Positions 21,305-32,570 of a DNA stretch of 64,000 bases are shown here, piece by piece. The DNA comes from Phymatolithon calcareum. Taxonomy: Eukaryota > Rhodophyta > Florideophyceae > Hapalidiales. Position numbers and translations under genes: made by a program. The notes beneath the pieces were generated by a model. That model was given only the letters and a program-made list of their open reading frames with translations, did not search any database and had not been told where the DNA came from. Numbering within the stretch: the stretch's first letter is position 1; every line of letters begins with the position of its first letter. The stretch covers positions 558,001 to 622,000 of the forward strand of contig OZ345363.1 in NCBI GenBank assembly GCA_977006965.1, given 5' to 3'.

Positions 21305-21996
21305 TTACTCGCGACCATTCTGTGCCATTTTATACTGTTTCGCGATTCCTTCATGCTCAATTTCTTTCTCACCGTAAGCCTTCTTACGCTTTTTTCCGCT
21401 CTCATTTTCGGTTGAAGACCCACTAAACTGTGTACTGATATTTAAACCTTCAGGCGATGCAGTATTTGCGTCACTTTTTGTGTCAAGAATGTTGGAAACT
21501 TGGTCACTATGCTGGATCCGGGAGTCCGGCATAGCGGTCGGACAATCTTCAAGGGGGATTTCATCGAAGTAGGTTTCCTGTTCCGCGGAATTGTTCCGCA
21601 TGGAATTGAGCTCGTCCTCGGTGTCTTCACCAAAAGACGTGAGAAGAAGGCCTGGTGGCTCACCTAGAGGTATGAGCTCCGATAGAAAGGGTTGTTCCCT
21701 TGATACACCACTCTGCTCGCTGTCGTCGAACAAGGCTCTCTCCGAAGAGGGAGCCAGACCCCTGTTTGAATCCGGAAGAGCTGGGCTGCCCGAATTGACC
21801 TGTGTGGGAATGGAGCCTGCAAATGACGACACAGTTGGTAATTGGAAGAAGTAGATAACCACGCGTTAATATAGAAGCCATTGATTTCTCCTAATCCGTT
21901 TTTTTGACACGTACCTTGGATATTGGGATTCAAATACTCAACTTCCTCATCTCCTATGACGACGGGCGCGGGATCCTTGTCTTCCGTGTTGCTCAT
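21305..21996 (-). CDS. Two-exon family protein B1
   Basis: Exon 1 is 21915-21996 (82 nt), the intron is 21817-21914 (GTACGT...TTTGCAG, 98 nt, phase 1), and exon 2 is 21305-21816, giving 197 residues. Exon 1 encodes MSNTEDKDPAPVV and ends LNPNIQ. Exon 2 has a block related to subfamily A (LFDDSEQSGVSREQP, LIPLGE, FGEDTEDELNSM), an acidic Ser/Asp-rich middle, and a basic end (GKKRKKAYGEKE, AKQYKMAQNG). It is soluble, with no signal peptide or known domain. The function is unknown. The relation to A is visible in both exons and in the promoter, so A and B descend from one gene. Confidence 0.7.
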
Positions 21997-22140
21997 ATTG
22001 CGACAAATGCAACCCTGCCGGTATTGCGAGTCACGAAACTCAGTCTCACTCAGCAGGGTTGGAATGCGGCTGGTGTGAGCGGTGCGCTGCCTCTTCTTGA
22101 GCTTGAAGTTGGTAGCAGTAGATTGTGCAGGAGGGAGTTC

Positions 22141-22258
22141 TTTTTTATACCAAAATTGAAGTGCGATGAATAATCAGATGGCACGTTCCAGCTTTCTCCT
22201 TGTATAAAATTCGGACTATCTCGTCCACCACTCCACCATTGATTACTTCTTGTCGCAA
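22141..22258 (-). promoter_or_regulatory. B1 promoter: TATA box and shared A/B upstream block
   Basis: TATAAAAAA (complement of 22141-22149) lies about 145 bp upstream of the B1 ATG. The shared block follows at 22176-22258. Confidence 0.65.
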
Positions 22259-22438
22259 CCACCACGTGGAAGGAAAGAGAGCCGTCTGAATTTTATAATC
22301 ACCACAATCGATAAATTTTCTCTTCAACTTATCCTACTAAATTCACTGCCTTCCCACTTGTCTCGCTGGACCATGTGTTCGAGAAAGGACTGTAAGAGAG
22401 AGCGTAGTTAATTTGCCGCTGACCAACGAAAACGGGAG

Positions 22439-22754
22439 GAAAGAAAGATGAGAGTTTTATTATATAGTTACTAACGCATCTGCAGACGCTTGGGGCAACA
22501 CTTCTGACGAGCCACACGGACTCAGTCTCATCACAAAGGGTTCATTTCAACAAAAGCAGTAGAGAGAGCAAAATTCCAAAATCCACCTCTGATGTTAAAA
22601 AAAGGATCTCGAGGGGGAAAGTCATTTCGCCTCCTGTGCCGCACCGAATCTTTTCGCTTTTGCTGCCCGGTGGCGTTGGCGGGGGAGTTTGCGACGTCCC
22701 TAGTCGTCTCTGTGCCGAATCGCCATAGTCGAGTTTACCTATTTCCCGAGTCTG
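22439..22754 (-). mobile_element. LINE-like insertion, tail subfamily 2, U1 only
   Basis: A 316-bp insertion lies between 12-bp direct repeats (CGAAAACGGGAG) at 22427-22438 and 22755-22766. U2 has an empty site near 32725 (CCGTAACGGCTGGAGCAAAC). It carries the GACGCTTGGGGCAAC tail in minus orientation. Confidence 0.75.
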
Positions 22755-23111
22755 CGAAAACGGGAGCAGCAAACATCGCGAAAAGATATGCAGGGTATCC
22801 GTGCAGGTGCTTGACAAAGAGTGCTGAAATTGAGTTTGAGTGCAAGAGACTCACAGGAGCTCTTGTTGGGAGAGAATTACGAATCAAGAACGTTTTGAGC
22901 AGCCAGATGACTTTAGCGTAGAGATTATGCAAGAGCTGCCCCGTTAAGGTGAGGCTTTGGGAGCTCTCAAAAATAAAACCATCAAATATCCCTTGACAAA
23001 GATGGGACGCTCTTGTTCTTCAACCACGAAGTCTGTTTGACATAATGACACAGACTTGGAAAATATACATGGCCAGAGATCGACTGCGTTCTGAAACATG
23101 ACACAGAGACA

Positions 23112-23369
23112 TTTCTTCTTTATTGCAGGTTTTTGAAGTTGTCCCGGAACAACTGCACATCCTCACGGCTTCAGTAGACTAACAGATACGAGTGGTACTT
23201 GATGTCACAACAGCTCAAAGCTGCACAAAATGTAGACCTGCTGGGAGCTTCATATCATTATCTCTACGCAGCCAATCTTCAGCCGCCGTCCTTCCAAATG
23301 TGTGGCCCGGATTGGAAACTATTTAGGATTCTCACAGTAATTGATAATCTCGCTACCTTCTTTCATCTC
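23112..23369 (-). mobile_element. LINE-like insertion, different tail family, U1 only
   Basis: A 258-bp insertion lies between 10-bp TSDs (CACAGAGACA) at 23102-23111 and 23370-23379. U2 has the intact site near 33455 (GACACAGAGACACTGAACAG). The inserted sequence is the reverse complement of part of 35080-35310, whose plus-strand end is CGCAATAAAAGAAAG. Confidence 0.75.
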
Positions 23370-23849
23370 CACAGAGACACTGAACAGCAGGGTAAAAGAA
23401 AATAAATGTCGTGATGATATGTGGCGGAGTTCTGGGAAACCGTGAGAGAGATGTAACTGTACAGAGACTATCAGATCTACTGGCAGTGAACGTGAAATAT
23501 CGCGCGGCGTGCAGCTGTGAGCAATGAATGCGCATCAAATCAATTTGGAACATCCCCGATTAGCAAAATTGGAGAGTGTGCAAAGTATCTGGGTCGGTCT
23601 CCCCCCTTTTGTCGACTAAAGTTCGCACAGACCGTTCCCACGATCGAGGCTGCACAGGACACTCGATTAGAAGGACCGCTTTCGAAAACGACAATGCCCC
23701 TTTCATAAATTATGCCATGCAGTCGAATTGCAATAGAATTCAACTTGTCGGGGTGCACTTCTCGCATACAATCCCTGTCTCTTGTGCTTCATTGGTAGTG
23801 ATGGATGGGGTGGCAAAATCATCGTGGTCTTAGATTCTTCCATATCCGT

Positions 23850-24980
23850 TGCGACAGACAACTTCAACGGCCGAGGGGCTTGTTTGCACTTCGCAATGGA
23901 AAACGATTAGGGGAACAAGAAGAAAACGTTTATCGTAGCATCTGGTGGCTAGACGGCCCAGAAGCGCACGTTGATGATCAAATATGGCTCATTAGTTCCA
24001 AATTCCAAACATGGACTTGCATCACATCTTGTTTTCAGGAAGGGTCTTTGCTTTCTTCTCGGCTCGCAGTGAATTGCTATACGAATATTGGAATCTATGC
24101 TATCTCTGCTGATGGAGTCGACGAAATTTCGCACAATGGACGGCGTGCACCAGGTCTCGGTTAGTGATGCTGGCGCCCAACCGCGAATCTCAGCATTCCT
24201 ATGGTCTTCCAAAGGTGGAACGCTGCAGGTGTGGGTACCTATTGCACACCCGCCAACGTTGCCCCACGTCAACAAAACAATGCTACCAACGAAGCGCCGC
24301 ATTCACCGGCGCCAGACACAACCCTCCGCGTGTTTCGATACCGCGGACGAGTCACGATGGTTCCCACGACGGCGCTGTGTATTACCTCCCAAGGTGTTCT
24401 ATTTTGCCTTAGCGCCCTTGGAAGATAGCATCCGAGACTGTGACATGTGGGGCAACGAAAAGTTTGCGGAGCGAGATAAAAGCCATATCGCAGCGGCCGT
24501 CATCTTCAGTGCATCGTCATGTCGCGAAACCAGCCCAAGTTTGATATTGCGTCACCACTTTGCTGCGAGGTAATCGCATCTACCAACGATAATCAGGAAG
24601 AGCGAAAGCTATAGGGTGCGTCGGTGGTTGCGTCCGTTCGACTTGGGACGTGCCTTTTTATCCTGATGTCAGGAGCGATAACGGACATTTGACTGCATGA
24701 TGTACGTTTAGCAAGGGTCAGATCATACCGTGAAAATTGAAGAATGTGGCGAAGCGCACAAAGCTTCCTTCGCCAAGCAACGTAGTCCTTCGCGCTGAAG
24801 TCAAGGAATTTGTCGTGGTACTGTTGGAAATGGGGCGGACGCCGAGAGTGGGCGAAGCTTGAAGGCGTCCGCGTAACGCAGAACTTCTGAATTGGATTGG
24901 AACGTCACTCTGCGGTCCAGGCAAAGTTGAAGGTAGTCCTTGGATGAAGCGATAATGCGCGTAATATCATTTTCTCCATA
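23850..24980 (+). pseudogene. Conserved unit X1, probably a decayed gene
   Basis: Several stretches keep a matching reading frame in three copies (X1, X2, X3): NVYRSIWWLDGPEAHV; NLSIPMVFQRWNAAGVGTYC; NEAPHSPAPDTTLRVF; and a downstream block (VAKR..LPSPSNVVL.AEVK). They lie in different frames with intervening stops, which suggests either a multi-exon gene or a pseudogene. It reads on the strand opposite to A, B and C. I do not recognise the family. Confidence 0.35.
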
Positions 24981-25543
24981 TTGTGATGTTGTCATTCAAG
25001 TGAAATGAAAAGTAGCAGCGAATTTTAAGGCTCTCTGGACTACCAGGACTACCGAGTTTCCCGATGGATATTTTCACCGAAGACTCTCAAACTTATTGCG
25101 AATGTTCGACTGGCTGCAGGAATCATGCCGGAGCAGGGATAGCGGTGCCGCCGGTGAAGTAGCTGTGACAAATGGGGTCGTCGAATGTATGGTGTTCAGG
25201 TGGTAAGCGAGTCAGCAGAACATCCGTTGACGAGCAATCGGTCGTTGAGAGCGAAACATCTTTCACGCTCGATCATCAGCACGTGCCTGCGAAGTGCTTA
25301 TTCATCACGAGAAGTGGATTGAAGCAATGCGACGCGATAGGAGGCCCATCATTCCTTGCGAGCTCTGGGGGCCTGTGTTTTACGTTTTCCCAACTGGGCG
25401 GAGCTGTACATCAACCTTTGTGCTCATGTCCATCTGAATTTTTGGTCAACTCATTTTTCAAGTTTCTTTTTTATCGCAAATTTGTCACTCACGTTTCAAA
25501 CCTTGCTTAACTTCTGCACATCCATGAACACGTTTTCACGGTC

Positions 25544-26433
25544 CTACACTTTATCTTTTTTAGCCACTTTGGCCTTTTTCGCCTCTCCATTAGTCGTCAT
25601 ATCACTGGTATGGGCACGCTTCTTTCCAGTCTTCTCTGTGTCATCATTGCATGAAGCTCCAGCTCCGGATGTGTCGGCCGTTATCGACAAGCCCTGGACA
25701 GCCGTCGGTTCCAAAGTCGTATCGACATCTGTATTGTCGTCTGTAGGATGATGCACATCTCCAAGATCGTCAAGTGTGTTCATTGGAAAGCGCCCGGGCG
25801 TCAGTATGTCGTGGTCGTCATGAAAACGCTGAATATATTCCTTGAGCTCATTGACGATGCCGGTCTGTCGATCGGAAGAATTTGCCGTGGAAACTTCAAA
25901 GCCTGGGAACGGCGCCGGATCCATCAGCCAGTCGAAACAGTCAGAGTCATCAGGCTGTGGCGTGTCGTGCATGTTTGTCAGGCTGAAATCGACAGAGCCG
26001 TTAAGTCCTCCATGGCTCGGGCCTTTGTAGCCCTGCTCCCTTTGCGCAGTTGAGACATCGTTGATCAGATCTTTCGGTTCCTCTGCCACAGCATGTGCTT
26101 GTTCACGGGTTAGATCGCTCTGCTCACGAACAATGTTTTCAACCAATTTGTTTGCATCCGAGATATGACCCAAGTCATCGTGCCTTGTTTTTGGAGACTT
26201 GCACGTCCCAACTGACAGGTTAGGTTTTGCTTGAAGCGCTTTGAACAAGAAAGATACAGAAAAGTTGGGTAAGCATGGAAAGAGCCTATCAGTAACATCT
26301 CAAAACGTTTTACGCTAAATGGAATTGGTCTCCGGCACGCACGTTCCAATTTCGTTGGCATCAACTCAATGTTCTCATCTCGTTCAGCCCCAGTCCAAAG
26401 AAACTCTTGCTCTACTTTCTCTATGCTTCCCAT
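25544..26433 (-). CDS. Two-exon family protein C1
   Basis: Exon 1 is 26343-26433 (91 nt), the intron is 26239-26342 (GTGCGT...CAAAG, 104 nt, phase 1), and exon 2 is 25544-26238, giving 261 residues. Exon 1 encodes MGSIEKVEQEFLWTGAERDE and ends MPTKLE. Exon 2 has VENIVREQSDLTREQ, an acidic centre with PQPDDSDCFDWL and PFPGFEVSTANSSD, and a basic end (EKTGKKRAHTSDMTTNGE, KKAKVAKKD). The body is acidic and the tail NLS-like, as in A and B. There is no signal peptide, membrane segment or known domain, and function is unknown. It reads away from a TATA box at 26561-26566. Confidence 0.7.
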
Positions 26434-26560
26434 TCGGACAAAGAGCGGGCAGCGTTATGGAAAGAAAGGTTTCGTTTTCCCGTATCGAACTGAGCTCGAC
26501 GTTGGGCATGGATGGGCAAGAGCACTTGCACAGAAAGCTGTTTAGGGAATCCGAGGCCCA

Positions 26561-26566
26561 TTTATA
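26561..26566 (-). promoter_or_regulatory. TATA box of C1
   Basis: TATAAA (complement of TTTATA) inside CGTATAAATGGGCC lies 133 bp upstream of the ATG. The same sequence precedes C2 and, slightly changed, C3. The A/B upstream block is not found here. Confidence 0.55.
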
Positions 26567-26899
26567 CGAAGATCTCGTCGGCATAGTGCACTTGCTGAAA
26601 GGAATTTAGCCTGGGGGAATTATCTACTCAACGGGAACCGATGACCTCAATTTACTTCTCAAGCTTCAAGTCCGCGCAATTACCAGCTTTGGTTGGTCGC
26701 CTAGCAAGTGAACACATTCTTGTCGGTATCTACTCAAACACAGTAGAGCATCTCATGGCTCTTTCTCTACCTCCACGTTCCCCCGAGTATCTATCGTTGT
26801 TTGGTCGCCATGCAAGTGAATAATTTTCATGCCGTTACAATATCAGTGAATATGACAATAGAATGTCTGGAAGGCAATAGACGAAACGTTTCCGGTCTT

Positions 26900-28061
26900 G
26901 AATTTTTCAGACATCGTGTGCTTTGGACGACCCTTATACTTGAGAACCTCACTCTTTCCTGGTTTTGTGTGCAGTTCTCGTCTGCCCATTTCGAGGCTGT
27001 GTTCAAGATTTTTTGCATCCCTTTGGCGGTCTTGGTTTGAAAGAGAACGTCATCCGGAAATAGCTGCATAGGCTGCTCCGACAGGGTCCCTGTTAGTTTC
27101 TCGTCGGCTGCGACAAACGTATCCATGAATATATTGTGCAGACAAGGACTGAGCGGGGACCCTTGCAGAACCCCTCTGTCAATAATGCACCAAGTTTTCT
27201 TTTCGTCTCCTGCCGACGTGATCCACGACGGCTTTAGCAGATACGATACCAACTTCGTTATGTGGGGTAGAAGTTTGCTCTTGATTCTTTCCATGACCAT
27301 GTCCCTCGGGACGCTGTCATAAGCTGCTGATAGGTCGAGTACTGCAATGTACTGGTGACCGTGCCGCAGTGTGTTTTTTGCGCGGAGTGTGGCCCAATAA
27401 GTGCTGTTATCCCTCTGAAAGCCTAGTTGTGCCTTGTTGAAGCGCTAGTGCTCCCACATTTAGGAGTCCAGGGAGGAGTCAATAACCTTCCTTAGCTGAC
27501 TCAGTAGTGAGACAGGCCTTTAATTCGCCTCGACGTGTAGTTGTCCCTCCTTCATTCATTCATTCATTATGCGTATTCCCCTTGGGAGTCTAGCAACACT
27601 TTGAGGGCCTAAGCTTCTTCCATTCTAATCTATTTGCTGCGAGTTTGACTGCTGCTTGCACGTCGAGGTCCGGAACGTTGCCAAAGATTGACTCTGGGGT
27701 TGGTCGGACGCAGCGATAGTGGGGTCCCTAGACTCGTCGGCAGATGGTCTTCCCGATATCGAAGCTTAGTGGAGAAATTTATAACTTCCCTAGTGTCTTC
27801 TCTGCCTCCTGCGTTTCCCTTTCGGGAAGCGTCCCTTCGCAGCAACCGAAGGGATTCTGCTCCGCCCGCGAGTGGCATTACAGAACAGGAAAATCTTGGT
27901 CCCTTCTTGTATATTGGAATAAGCGTTGCATGTCGCCATTGTCGCGAGAGGCACTTCAGTTTTCCACATGTCTCCCATAGCGCTAATATCATGTCGAAGC
28001 CAACCTCTTTGTTGGCGTGCAGCATCTCAACAGCAAGGCCATCTGGGCCAACAGCCTTCCG
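26900..28061 (-). mobile_element. LINE reverse transcriptase fragment (decayed)
   Basis: On the minus strand the segment holds several reverse-transcriptase landmarks in order: GPDGLAVEMLHANKEVG and WRHATLIPIYKKG at the high-coordinate end; AVLDLSAAYDSVPRDMV, with the first catalytic Asp; GVLQGSPLSPCLHNIFMD; and LFPDDVLFQTKTAKGMQK, where the usual ADD is PDD. Frames are shifted between blocks, and an unrelated stretch lies at about 27630-27890. This is a non-LTR element between U1 and U2, truncated at the U2 border near 28062. It is not functional as read. Confidence 0.85.
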
Positions 28062-28275
28062 TAAGTCTGGTGTTCAACCGGGCGTCTGTTTAGAGAAGAT
28101 CAGTATTAGGTGTGTACTTTAGTCTCACATCTGCGATAGAGGCGGTGGAGCTACAACGCATTTTATCTCAGGTCCCATAGACAGAGGTCTTGAGTGGCCA
28201 GAGTAGGTCAACGTAAAGCCCTGTTACTCCAGGTATGATATTGGAAGCTCTTAGAAATCACTTATGCTCCAAAAT

Positions 28276-28729
28276 AGACATAGAACACTTGCCATCAAGT
28301 GGTCATTTGGAATGTTCCCTCCAATGAGCACCTCTACCCTTATCGAACTCACCGGCCAATGTGGAAAAGATGCCATCGAAGACGTGATAAATGGCCTTGC
28401 AAAGGACAGACTCTCCAAAGAAGACAGCGCCTGGACTAAGCGAGCACTCGACGAGCTCCTAACCGTGTTTCAGGCTGTGGACAAGTAAGGACTACCCGCA
28501 AATTGAAATTACAGCGTGCCACAGGACAGGGGAGTAACTTTCCCCCTCGAGGTCCCGAAGGAGACCAGAGGTGGGTTTTTGTAGTCCACTGAGTCGTGTC
28601 ACACCAACAAGGAAAGAAAACCCCTTCAGGACAGAATCTAGCCAAAACCCCTTGGCCTTAGGAAAGTTGCCCCGAGCGTCAGCAGATGCGTTGGTAACTT
28701 TTAAATAAAAATCTACCTTTCTTCTTCTT
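28276..28729 (+). mobile_element. LINE 3' part with ORF end, inserted in U2
   Basis: A 454-bp plus-oriented element lies between perfect 15-bp TSDs (CTTATGCTCCAAAAT) at 28261-28275 and 28730-28744. It encodes the same ORF terminus as the element at 20013-20804 (RHRTLAIKWSFGMFPP ... LLTVFQAVDK, stop near 28486), followed by the same untranslated tail and a CTTCTTCTTC end. U1 at about 18068 has no insertion. Confidence 0.87.
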
Positions 28730-28838
28730 CTTATGCTCCAAAATTGGAAAACCACGAAACTTCAAGTTTAAGGACCCAGTTTTGGGAATTCCCAATTCAG
28801 TCTTAGAACTCGACACGAACTGAGGAACTATCGACCGT

Positions 28839-29598
28839 TTATTCTTCTCTATTCTGCGCCGTCTGATTCTTTTTCGCGTTTCCTCCCTGTTCATATTCAT
28901 TCTCATCAATGCGGTTCTTTCGTTTCCTTCCCGTCACGGTCTCGATTGAAAACCCATGAGCTCCCGTACTACTATTGGCCCTATTCATGATATTTTCGGC
29001 GATATTTTCCCACTTTTCAAAAACTCTTGATATGGGACGCTCGTGAGTATCCAGACCTAAAGGCGATGGCATGTGACCATCAGTGCTCAGCAACTGGCAG
29101 AGCTGACAATTGTTTTGGCTCTTGGACCCTGGGAAAATACGTGGATGCTTATGCAACGGAGTTTCTCGTTGAGCGAGAGGATTCCCGATGGAGCATGTGT
29201 CGTGGTGAAAGGGAAAGAAGTCAAAAATATCTTCGCCGAAAGGAGAATCAACTAGTTCTGACAGCTCAACCAAGGTGATGAGCTCCGGTGGAACAGGCAG
29301 ATATCTAGATCCACCACTCTGATCACTGTCTTCCAAGAGGCCCTTCTCTGGAATGTGGCCAATAGCCTTACCTAAATCCAGAAGAGCTTGAATTGCTGAA
29401 ATGTCCTGAGTGGTTAAAGACGCTGCGAAACGTTTGGTGATGGGAAGAGGTAAGTCACCGCTCGTTAATATATGTCACGGAGGTCTCTCTAAAGTTTCAC
29501 GGTCTCAGATACGTACATTGGACCTCGGTAGTCAACGGCTGAACGATCTTAGGTCCTGAATCGCCAGGAATAGGATCATCTTTCTTCGTGTTTGTCAT
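28839..29598 (-). CDS. Two-exon family protein A2
   Basis: Exon 1 is 29517-29598 (82 nt), the intron is 29423-29516 (GTACGT...TTCGCAG, 94 nt, phase 1), and exon 2 is 28839-29422, giving 221 residues. Exon 1 encodes MTNTKKDDPIPGDSGPK and ends LTTEVQ. Exon 2 keeps ISAIQALLDLGKAIGHIPEK, LLEDSDQSGGSRYLPVPPEL, FGEDIFDFF, a Cys-His stretch (CQLCQLLSTDGHMPSPLG) shared with A3, and the basic tail (GRKRKNRIDENEYEQGG, AKKNQTAQ). Function is unknown. Together with A3 it shows the full-length A protein, so A1 is a deletion variant. It has a TATA box and the shared upstream block. Confidence 0.7.
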
Positions 29599-29730
29599 TT
29601 TGCAGAAATGGGAAACTTAAAGATAGTGCGAACTAAGAGGCTGTCTCACCCTGAATAGTGTTGGATAGCAGATGAGGTAAGATATCTGATTCTGTTATTG
29701 TGCCGCAGCAGATTATTCGGGGAAGTGCGT

Positions 29731-29846
29731 CTTATATACACAAGCTGAAGTGCGAAGAATAATCAGATGGCACGTTCCAGCTTCCTTGTCACATAATTTC
29801 GGGACACTTCTTCGCCGGCTCCACCATTGATTACTTCGTGTCGAAA
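29731..29846 (-). promoter_or_regulatory. A2 promoter: TATA box and shared A/B upstream block
   Basis: GTATATAAG is the complement of 29731-29739. The shared block (GGCACGTTCCAGCTTCC ... CCACCATTGATTACTTCG) lies at 29764-29846. Confidence 0.65.
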
Positions 29847-30664
29847 TAACTGATTCTAGATAACAGAGAGCCGTATGAATTGTACAAAATGAAAAACCGG
29901 GTTGGATTAATTCGGTGTTAAGCAGAACCTAGTAAATTCTTTGCTTCCCCACTTCATGCGGCTAGACCCAGCGTGAATAACCGTGGAACGCAAAATTTAA
30001 AGCTTGTGCTTCCGAGCATAGCAAACAGTGGGCGCAATGGTCACGATAAGATAAGCGAGGTATCGATGTCGATGCTCTCGAAAAATGAGCGTTCTTGTTC
30101 TTCAAACCATTTAGCGTAGAGATCTAAAGTAAAAACTACAGACAACCAGAAATAGACCAAGTTCTGAGACATGGTTCAGAGACGATAACACCAATAGTCG
30201 CAATGAGATTTTTGCGAAGCTCTCAGAAATCATTTGAAATGTACGCGCACGCGACTTTTGAAGATAGAAGGCACTTGCATGTCGAGTTATTGTGCGTGTG
30301 CGAGAAGAGGGCATCTTGGAGTCTAACATCATAATTCACAAGGTTGCCCCTTGAAGGGTGAAAGCAGCAGGGTCCATAGTTTATGACCAATCAAGTCAAA
30401 GCTAATACCATCCATACGCTACGCGACTATAGTAACATTCTTCCCATTCTTGCAGAAACGATTGTGTTACAGCTCATGGGAACTGCTAGCCTCTACTTGG
30501 GGCATCGCACCAGAGCCGAAACGGAAACGAGATCATTCCCTTGGGGAAGTTGTGCTCAATTGGCGCAAAGGATACAGTAGACTGTTTACTCGTACGCCGC
30601 CGTCGCCAAACTTTTTTTTGCAACTGTTTAGTTGTTTATTTGAAAACCCTCATTAACACTCCTA

Positions 30665-30760
30665 AGACTGTACGGGAGTAGCTTTTCGTAACTTGTTCAT
30701 TCTAGCATATCGCTGGGTCCCTAATACAGGGACTCGTCGTTCTCCATATTGTCAAACCGT
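30665..30760. repeat. Short dispersed repeat (partner at 41415-41510)
   Basis: About 90 bp here and at 41415-41510 match in direct orientation (AACTTGTTCATTCTAG, then TCCCTAATACAGGGACTCGT). The second part contains a short CCCTAATACAGGG stem. Nature unknown. Confidence 0.55.
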
Positions 30761-30910
30761 AGCCAAACAACTGCTCGTAAGACATAGGCCAGAACGTCGA
30801 GGGCTCCACACGATTTTGCAGAGAGAGTCGTAAAAGAGTTTAGAGCTGTGCGTCGAGAAACCTATAGAAATGTTATGAGAAACTTCGTTTTGAAAGAAAT
30901 GAAAGTATGA

Positions 30911-31032
30911 AAGAAAGAAAGAAAGAATTGTAGATTTTTATTTAAAAGTTACCAACGCATTTGGAGACGCTTGTAGCAACTTTTCGAGTGCCATGCGAGC
31001 ATAGCAAGGGTTCAGCTTTATTTTCGAAGAGT
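30911..31032 (-). mobile_element. Very short LINE-tail insertion, U2 only
   Basis: A GAAAGAAAGAAAG tract is followed by the tail motif AGTTACCAACGCATTTGGAG in minus orientation. Imperfect direct repeats (TGAAAGTATGA / TGAAAGTAATGA) lie at both ends. The equivalent U1 region near 19940 lacks it. Confidence 0.5.
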
Positions 31033-31601
31033 TGAAAGTAATGACTAGAAACATTATGTGGAATAAGTGGAAGGCATTCTCGATGATACAGCTGGTGGCT
31101 ATATCCACCATCCATACCATTGAACACTGAACAAGATTTACAACTTATGCCGTCCAGCTGCACTACGTTAATATCTTGTGTCTCACTCTATGAAGCCAGT
31201 GCCCAAAGAATTGACCTCAATAGTCAAGCTTTCCATTGTCAAAACGATGCCGAATGGACGTCGAACCGGTAATGTTCAGCCATCTCCATGCATTATTCAA
31301 CAATGTTTTCACGGCGAATGTATGAATTGGCAGATACTGATCTCATCGTTTGAAACTGAACGATGTACTGTACAATTATCGCTATCGGACGCATGATACT
31401 GTTATTCAAGAGGCCTCATTAGGTCTCGGAGTCGTATTTCTTGACCAGACTTTTGCAAAAAATTTCTTTTCCATATCATGATCTCTTTCATGCCTTCCGC
31501 GGAATCTGGAAAATCACAGAACTGCTACTTTTTTGTTAATCCCAATTTCTCGCTTTAAATAATGCCTCACGCCTCAACATAAGCCAAGGAACTATCACTT
31601 G

Positions 31602-32308
31602 TTACTCACCACCATTCTGAGCCGTTTTATACAGTTTCGCGATTCCTTCCTGCTCAATTTCTTTCTCATCGCCGCACTGCTTTCGCTTCCTTCCCCTCTC
31701 GTTTTCGGTTGACGACTCACTAAACTGCGTAATGATATCTAATCCTTCAGACGATGCAGTACTGTCGTCACCATCCGTGCCAAGAATGTTGGAAACCTGG
31801 TCGCTATGCTGGATCCCGGAGCCCAGCATAGTGGGTGGACGATATTCAGGGGAGATTTCATTGAACGAGGGCTCCTGGTGGACTGAATTGTGCGGCATGG
31901 AATTGAGCTCGTCCTCGGTCTCTTCACCAAAAGGCTTGAGAAGCATTCCTGGGTGCTCTTCTAGGGGTATGAATTGCGATAGCAAGTGTAGGTCGCTAGA
32001 TTGAAATTGCAGGTCTCTCGACACACCTCTGTACTCGCTGTCGTCGAGAAAGGGCATATCCGCAGAGGGATCCAGGCTCTTGTCTAAATCCGGAAGTGCT
32101 GGGCTGCCCGAATTGACTAGTGCGAGAATGGAGACGACACAGTTGGTAATCGGAAGAGGTAGATCACCACGCGTTAATATAAAAGCCATTAATTTCTATC
32201 TTAAATGAAACTCTTCTTATACGTACATTGTATATTGGGGTTCAAAGACTCAACTGCCTCATCCCCTATGCCGGCGGGCGAAGGATCCTTGTCTTCCGTG
32301 TGGCTCAT
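31602..32308 (-). CDS. Two-exon family protein B2
   Basis: Exon 1 is 32227-32308 (82 nt), the intron is 32117-32226 (GTACGT...CACTAG, 110 nt, phase 1), and exon 2 is 31602-32116, giving 198 residues. Exon 1 encodes MSHTEDKDPSPAGIGDE and ends LNPNIQ. Exon 2 has NSGSPALPDLDKSL, FLDDSEYRGVSRDLQ, FGEETEDELNSM, GIQHSDQVSNILGTDGD and a basic end (NERGRKRKQCGDEKEIEQEG, KLYKTAQNGG). The splice acceptor used by B1 (TTTGCAG) is deleted in this copy; the next AG downstream (CTAG) restores the frame exactly. Function is unknown. Confidence 0.65.
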
Positions 32309-32452
32309 ATTACGACAGTTGCAACCCTGCCGGTGTTGCAAGTCGCGAAGGTCAGTCTTGCTCAGCGGGGTTGGAATGCGGCTGATGTGAGAGGTGCGCT
32401 GTCTCTTCTTGAGCTTGAAGTTGGTAGCAGTAGATTGCGTAGGAGAGAGTTC

Positions 32453-32570
32453 TTTTTATACCAAAATTGAAGTGCGATGAATAATCAGATGGCACGTTCC
32501 AGCTTTCTCCTTGTATAAAATTCGGACTATCTCGTCCACTACTCCACCATTGATTACTTCGTGTCGAAAC
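32453..32570 (-). promoter_or_regulatory. B2 promoter: TATA box and shared A/B upstream block
   Basis: TATAAAAA is the complement of 32453-32460. The shared block at 32486-32570 is almost the same as in B1. Confidence 0.65.

Larger units (their letters stand above)
17850..26900. repeat. Cassette unit U1 (A1-B1-X1-C1)
   Basis: This segment is a direct duplicate of 28062-40860. Both begin with a CCGGTGTTCAACCGGGCG / CTGGTGTTCAACCGGGCG sequence, carry A, B, X and C in the same order and orientation, and end with the same C upstream flank (GGAATTATCTACTCAACGGG-like). Genic and intergenic parts are both duplicated. U1-only insertions lie at 20013, 22439 and 23112. Confidence 0.8.

Noticed and set aside
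27544-27570. CATT tandem repeat as a LINE 3' tail
   Set aside because: It is a short microsatellite inside the reverse-transcriptase fragment and not at an element end.
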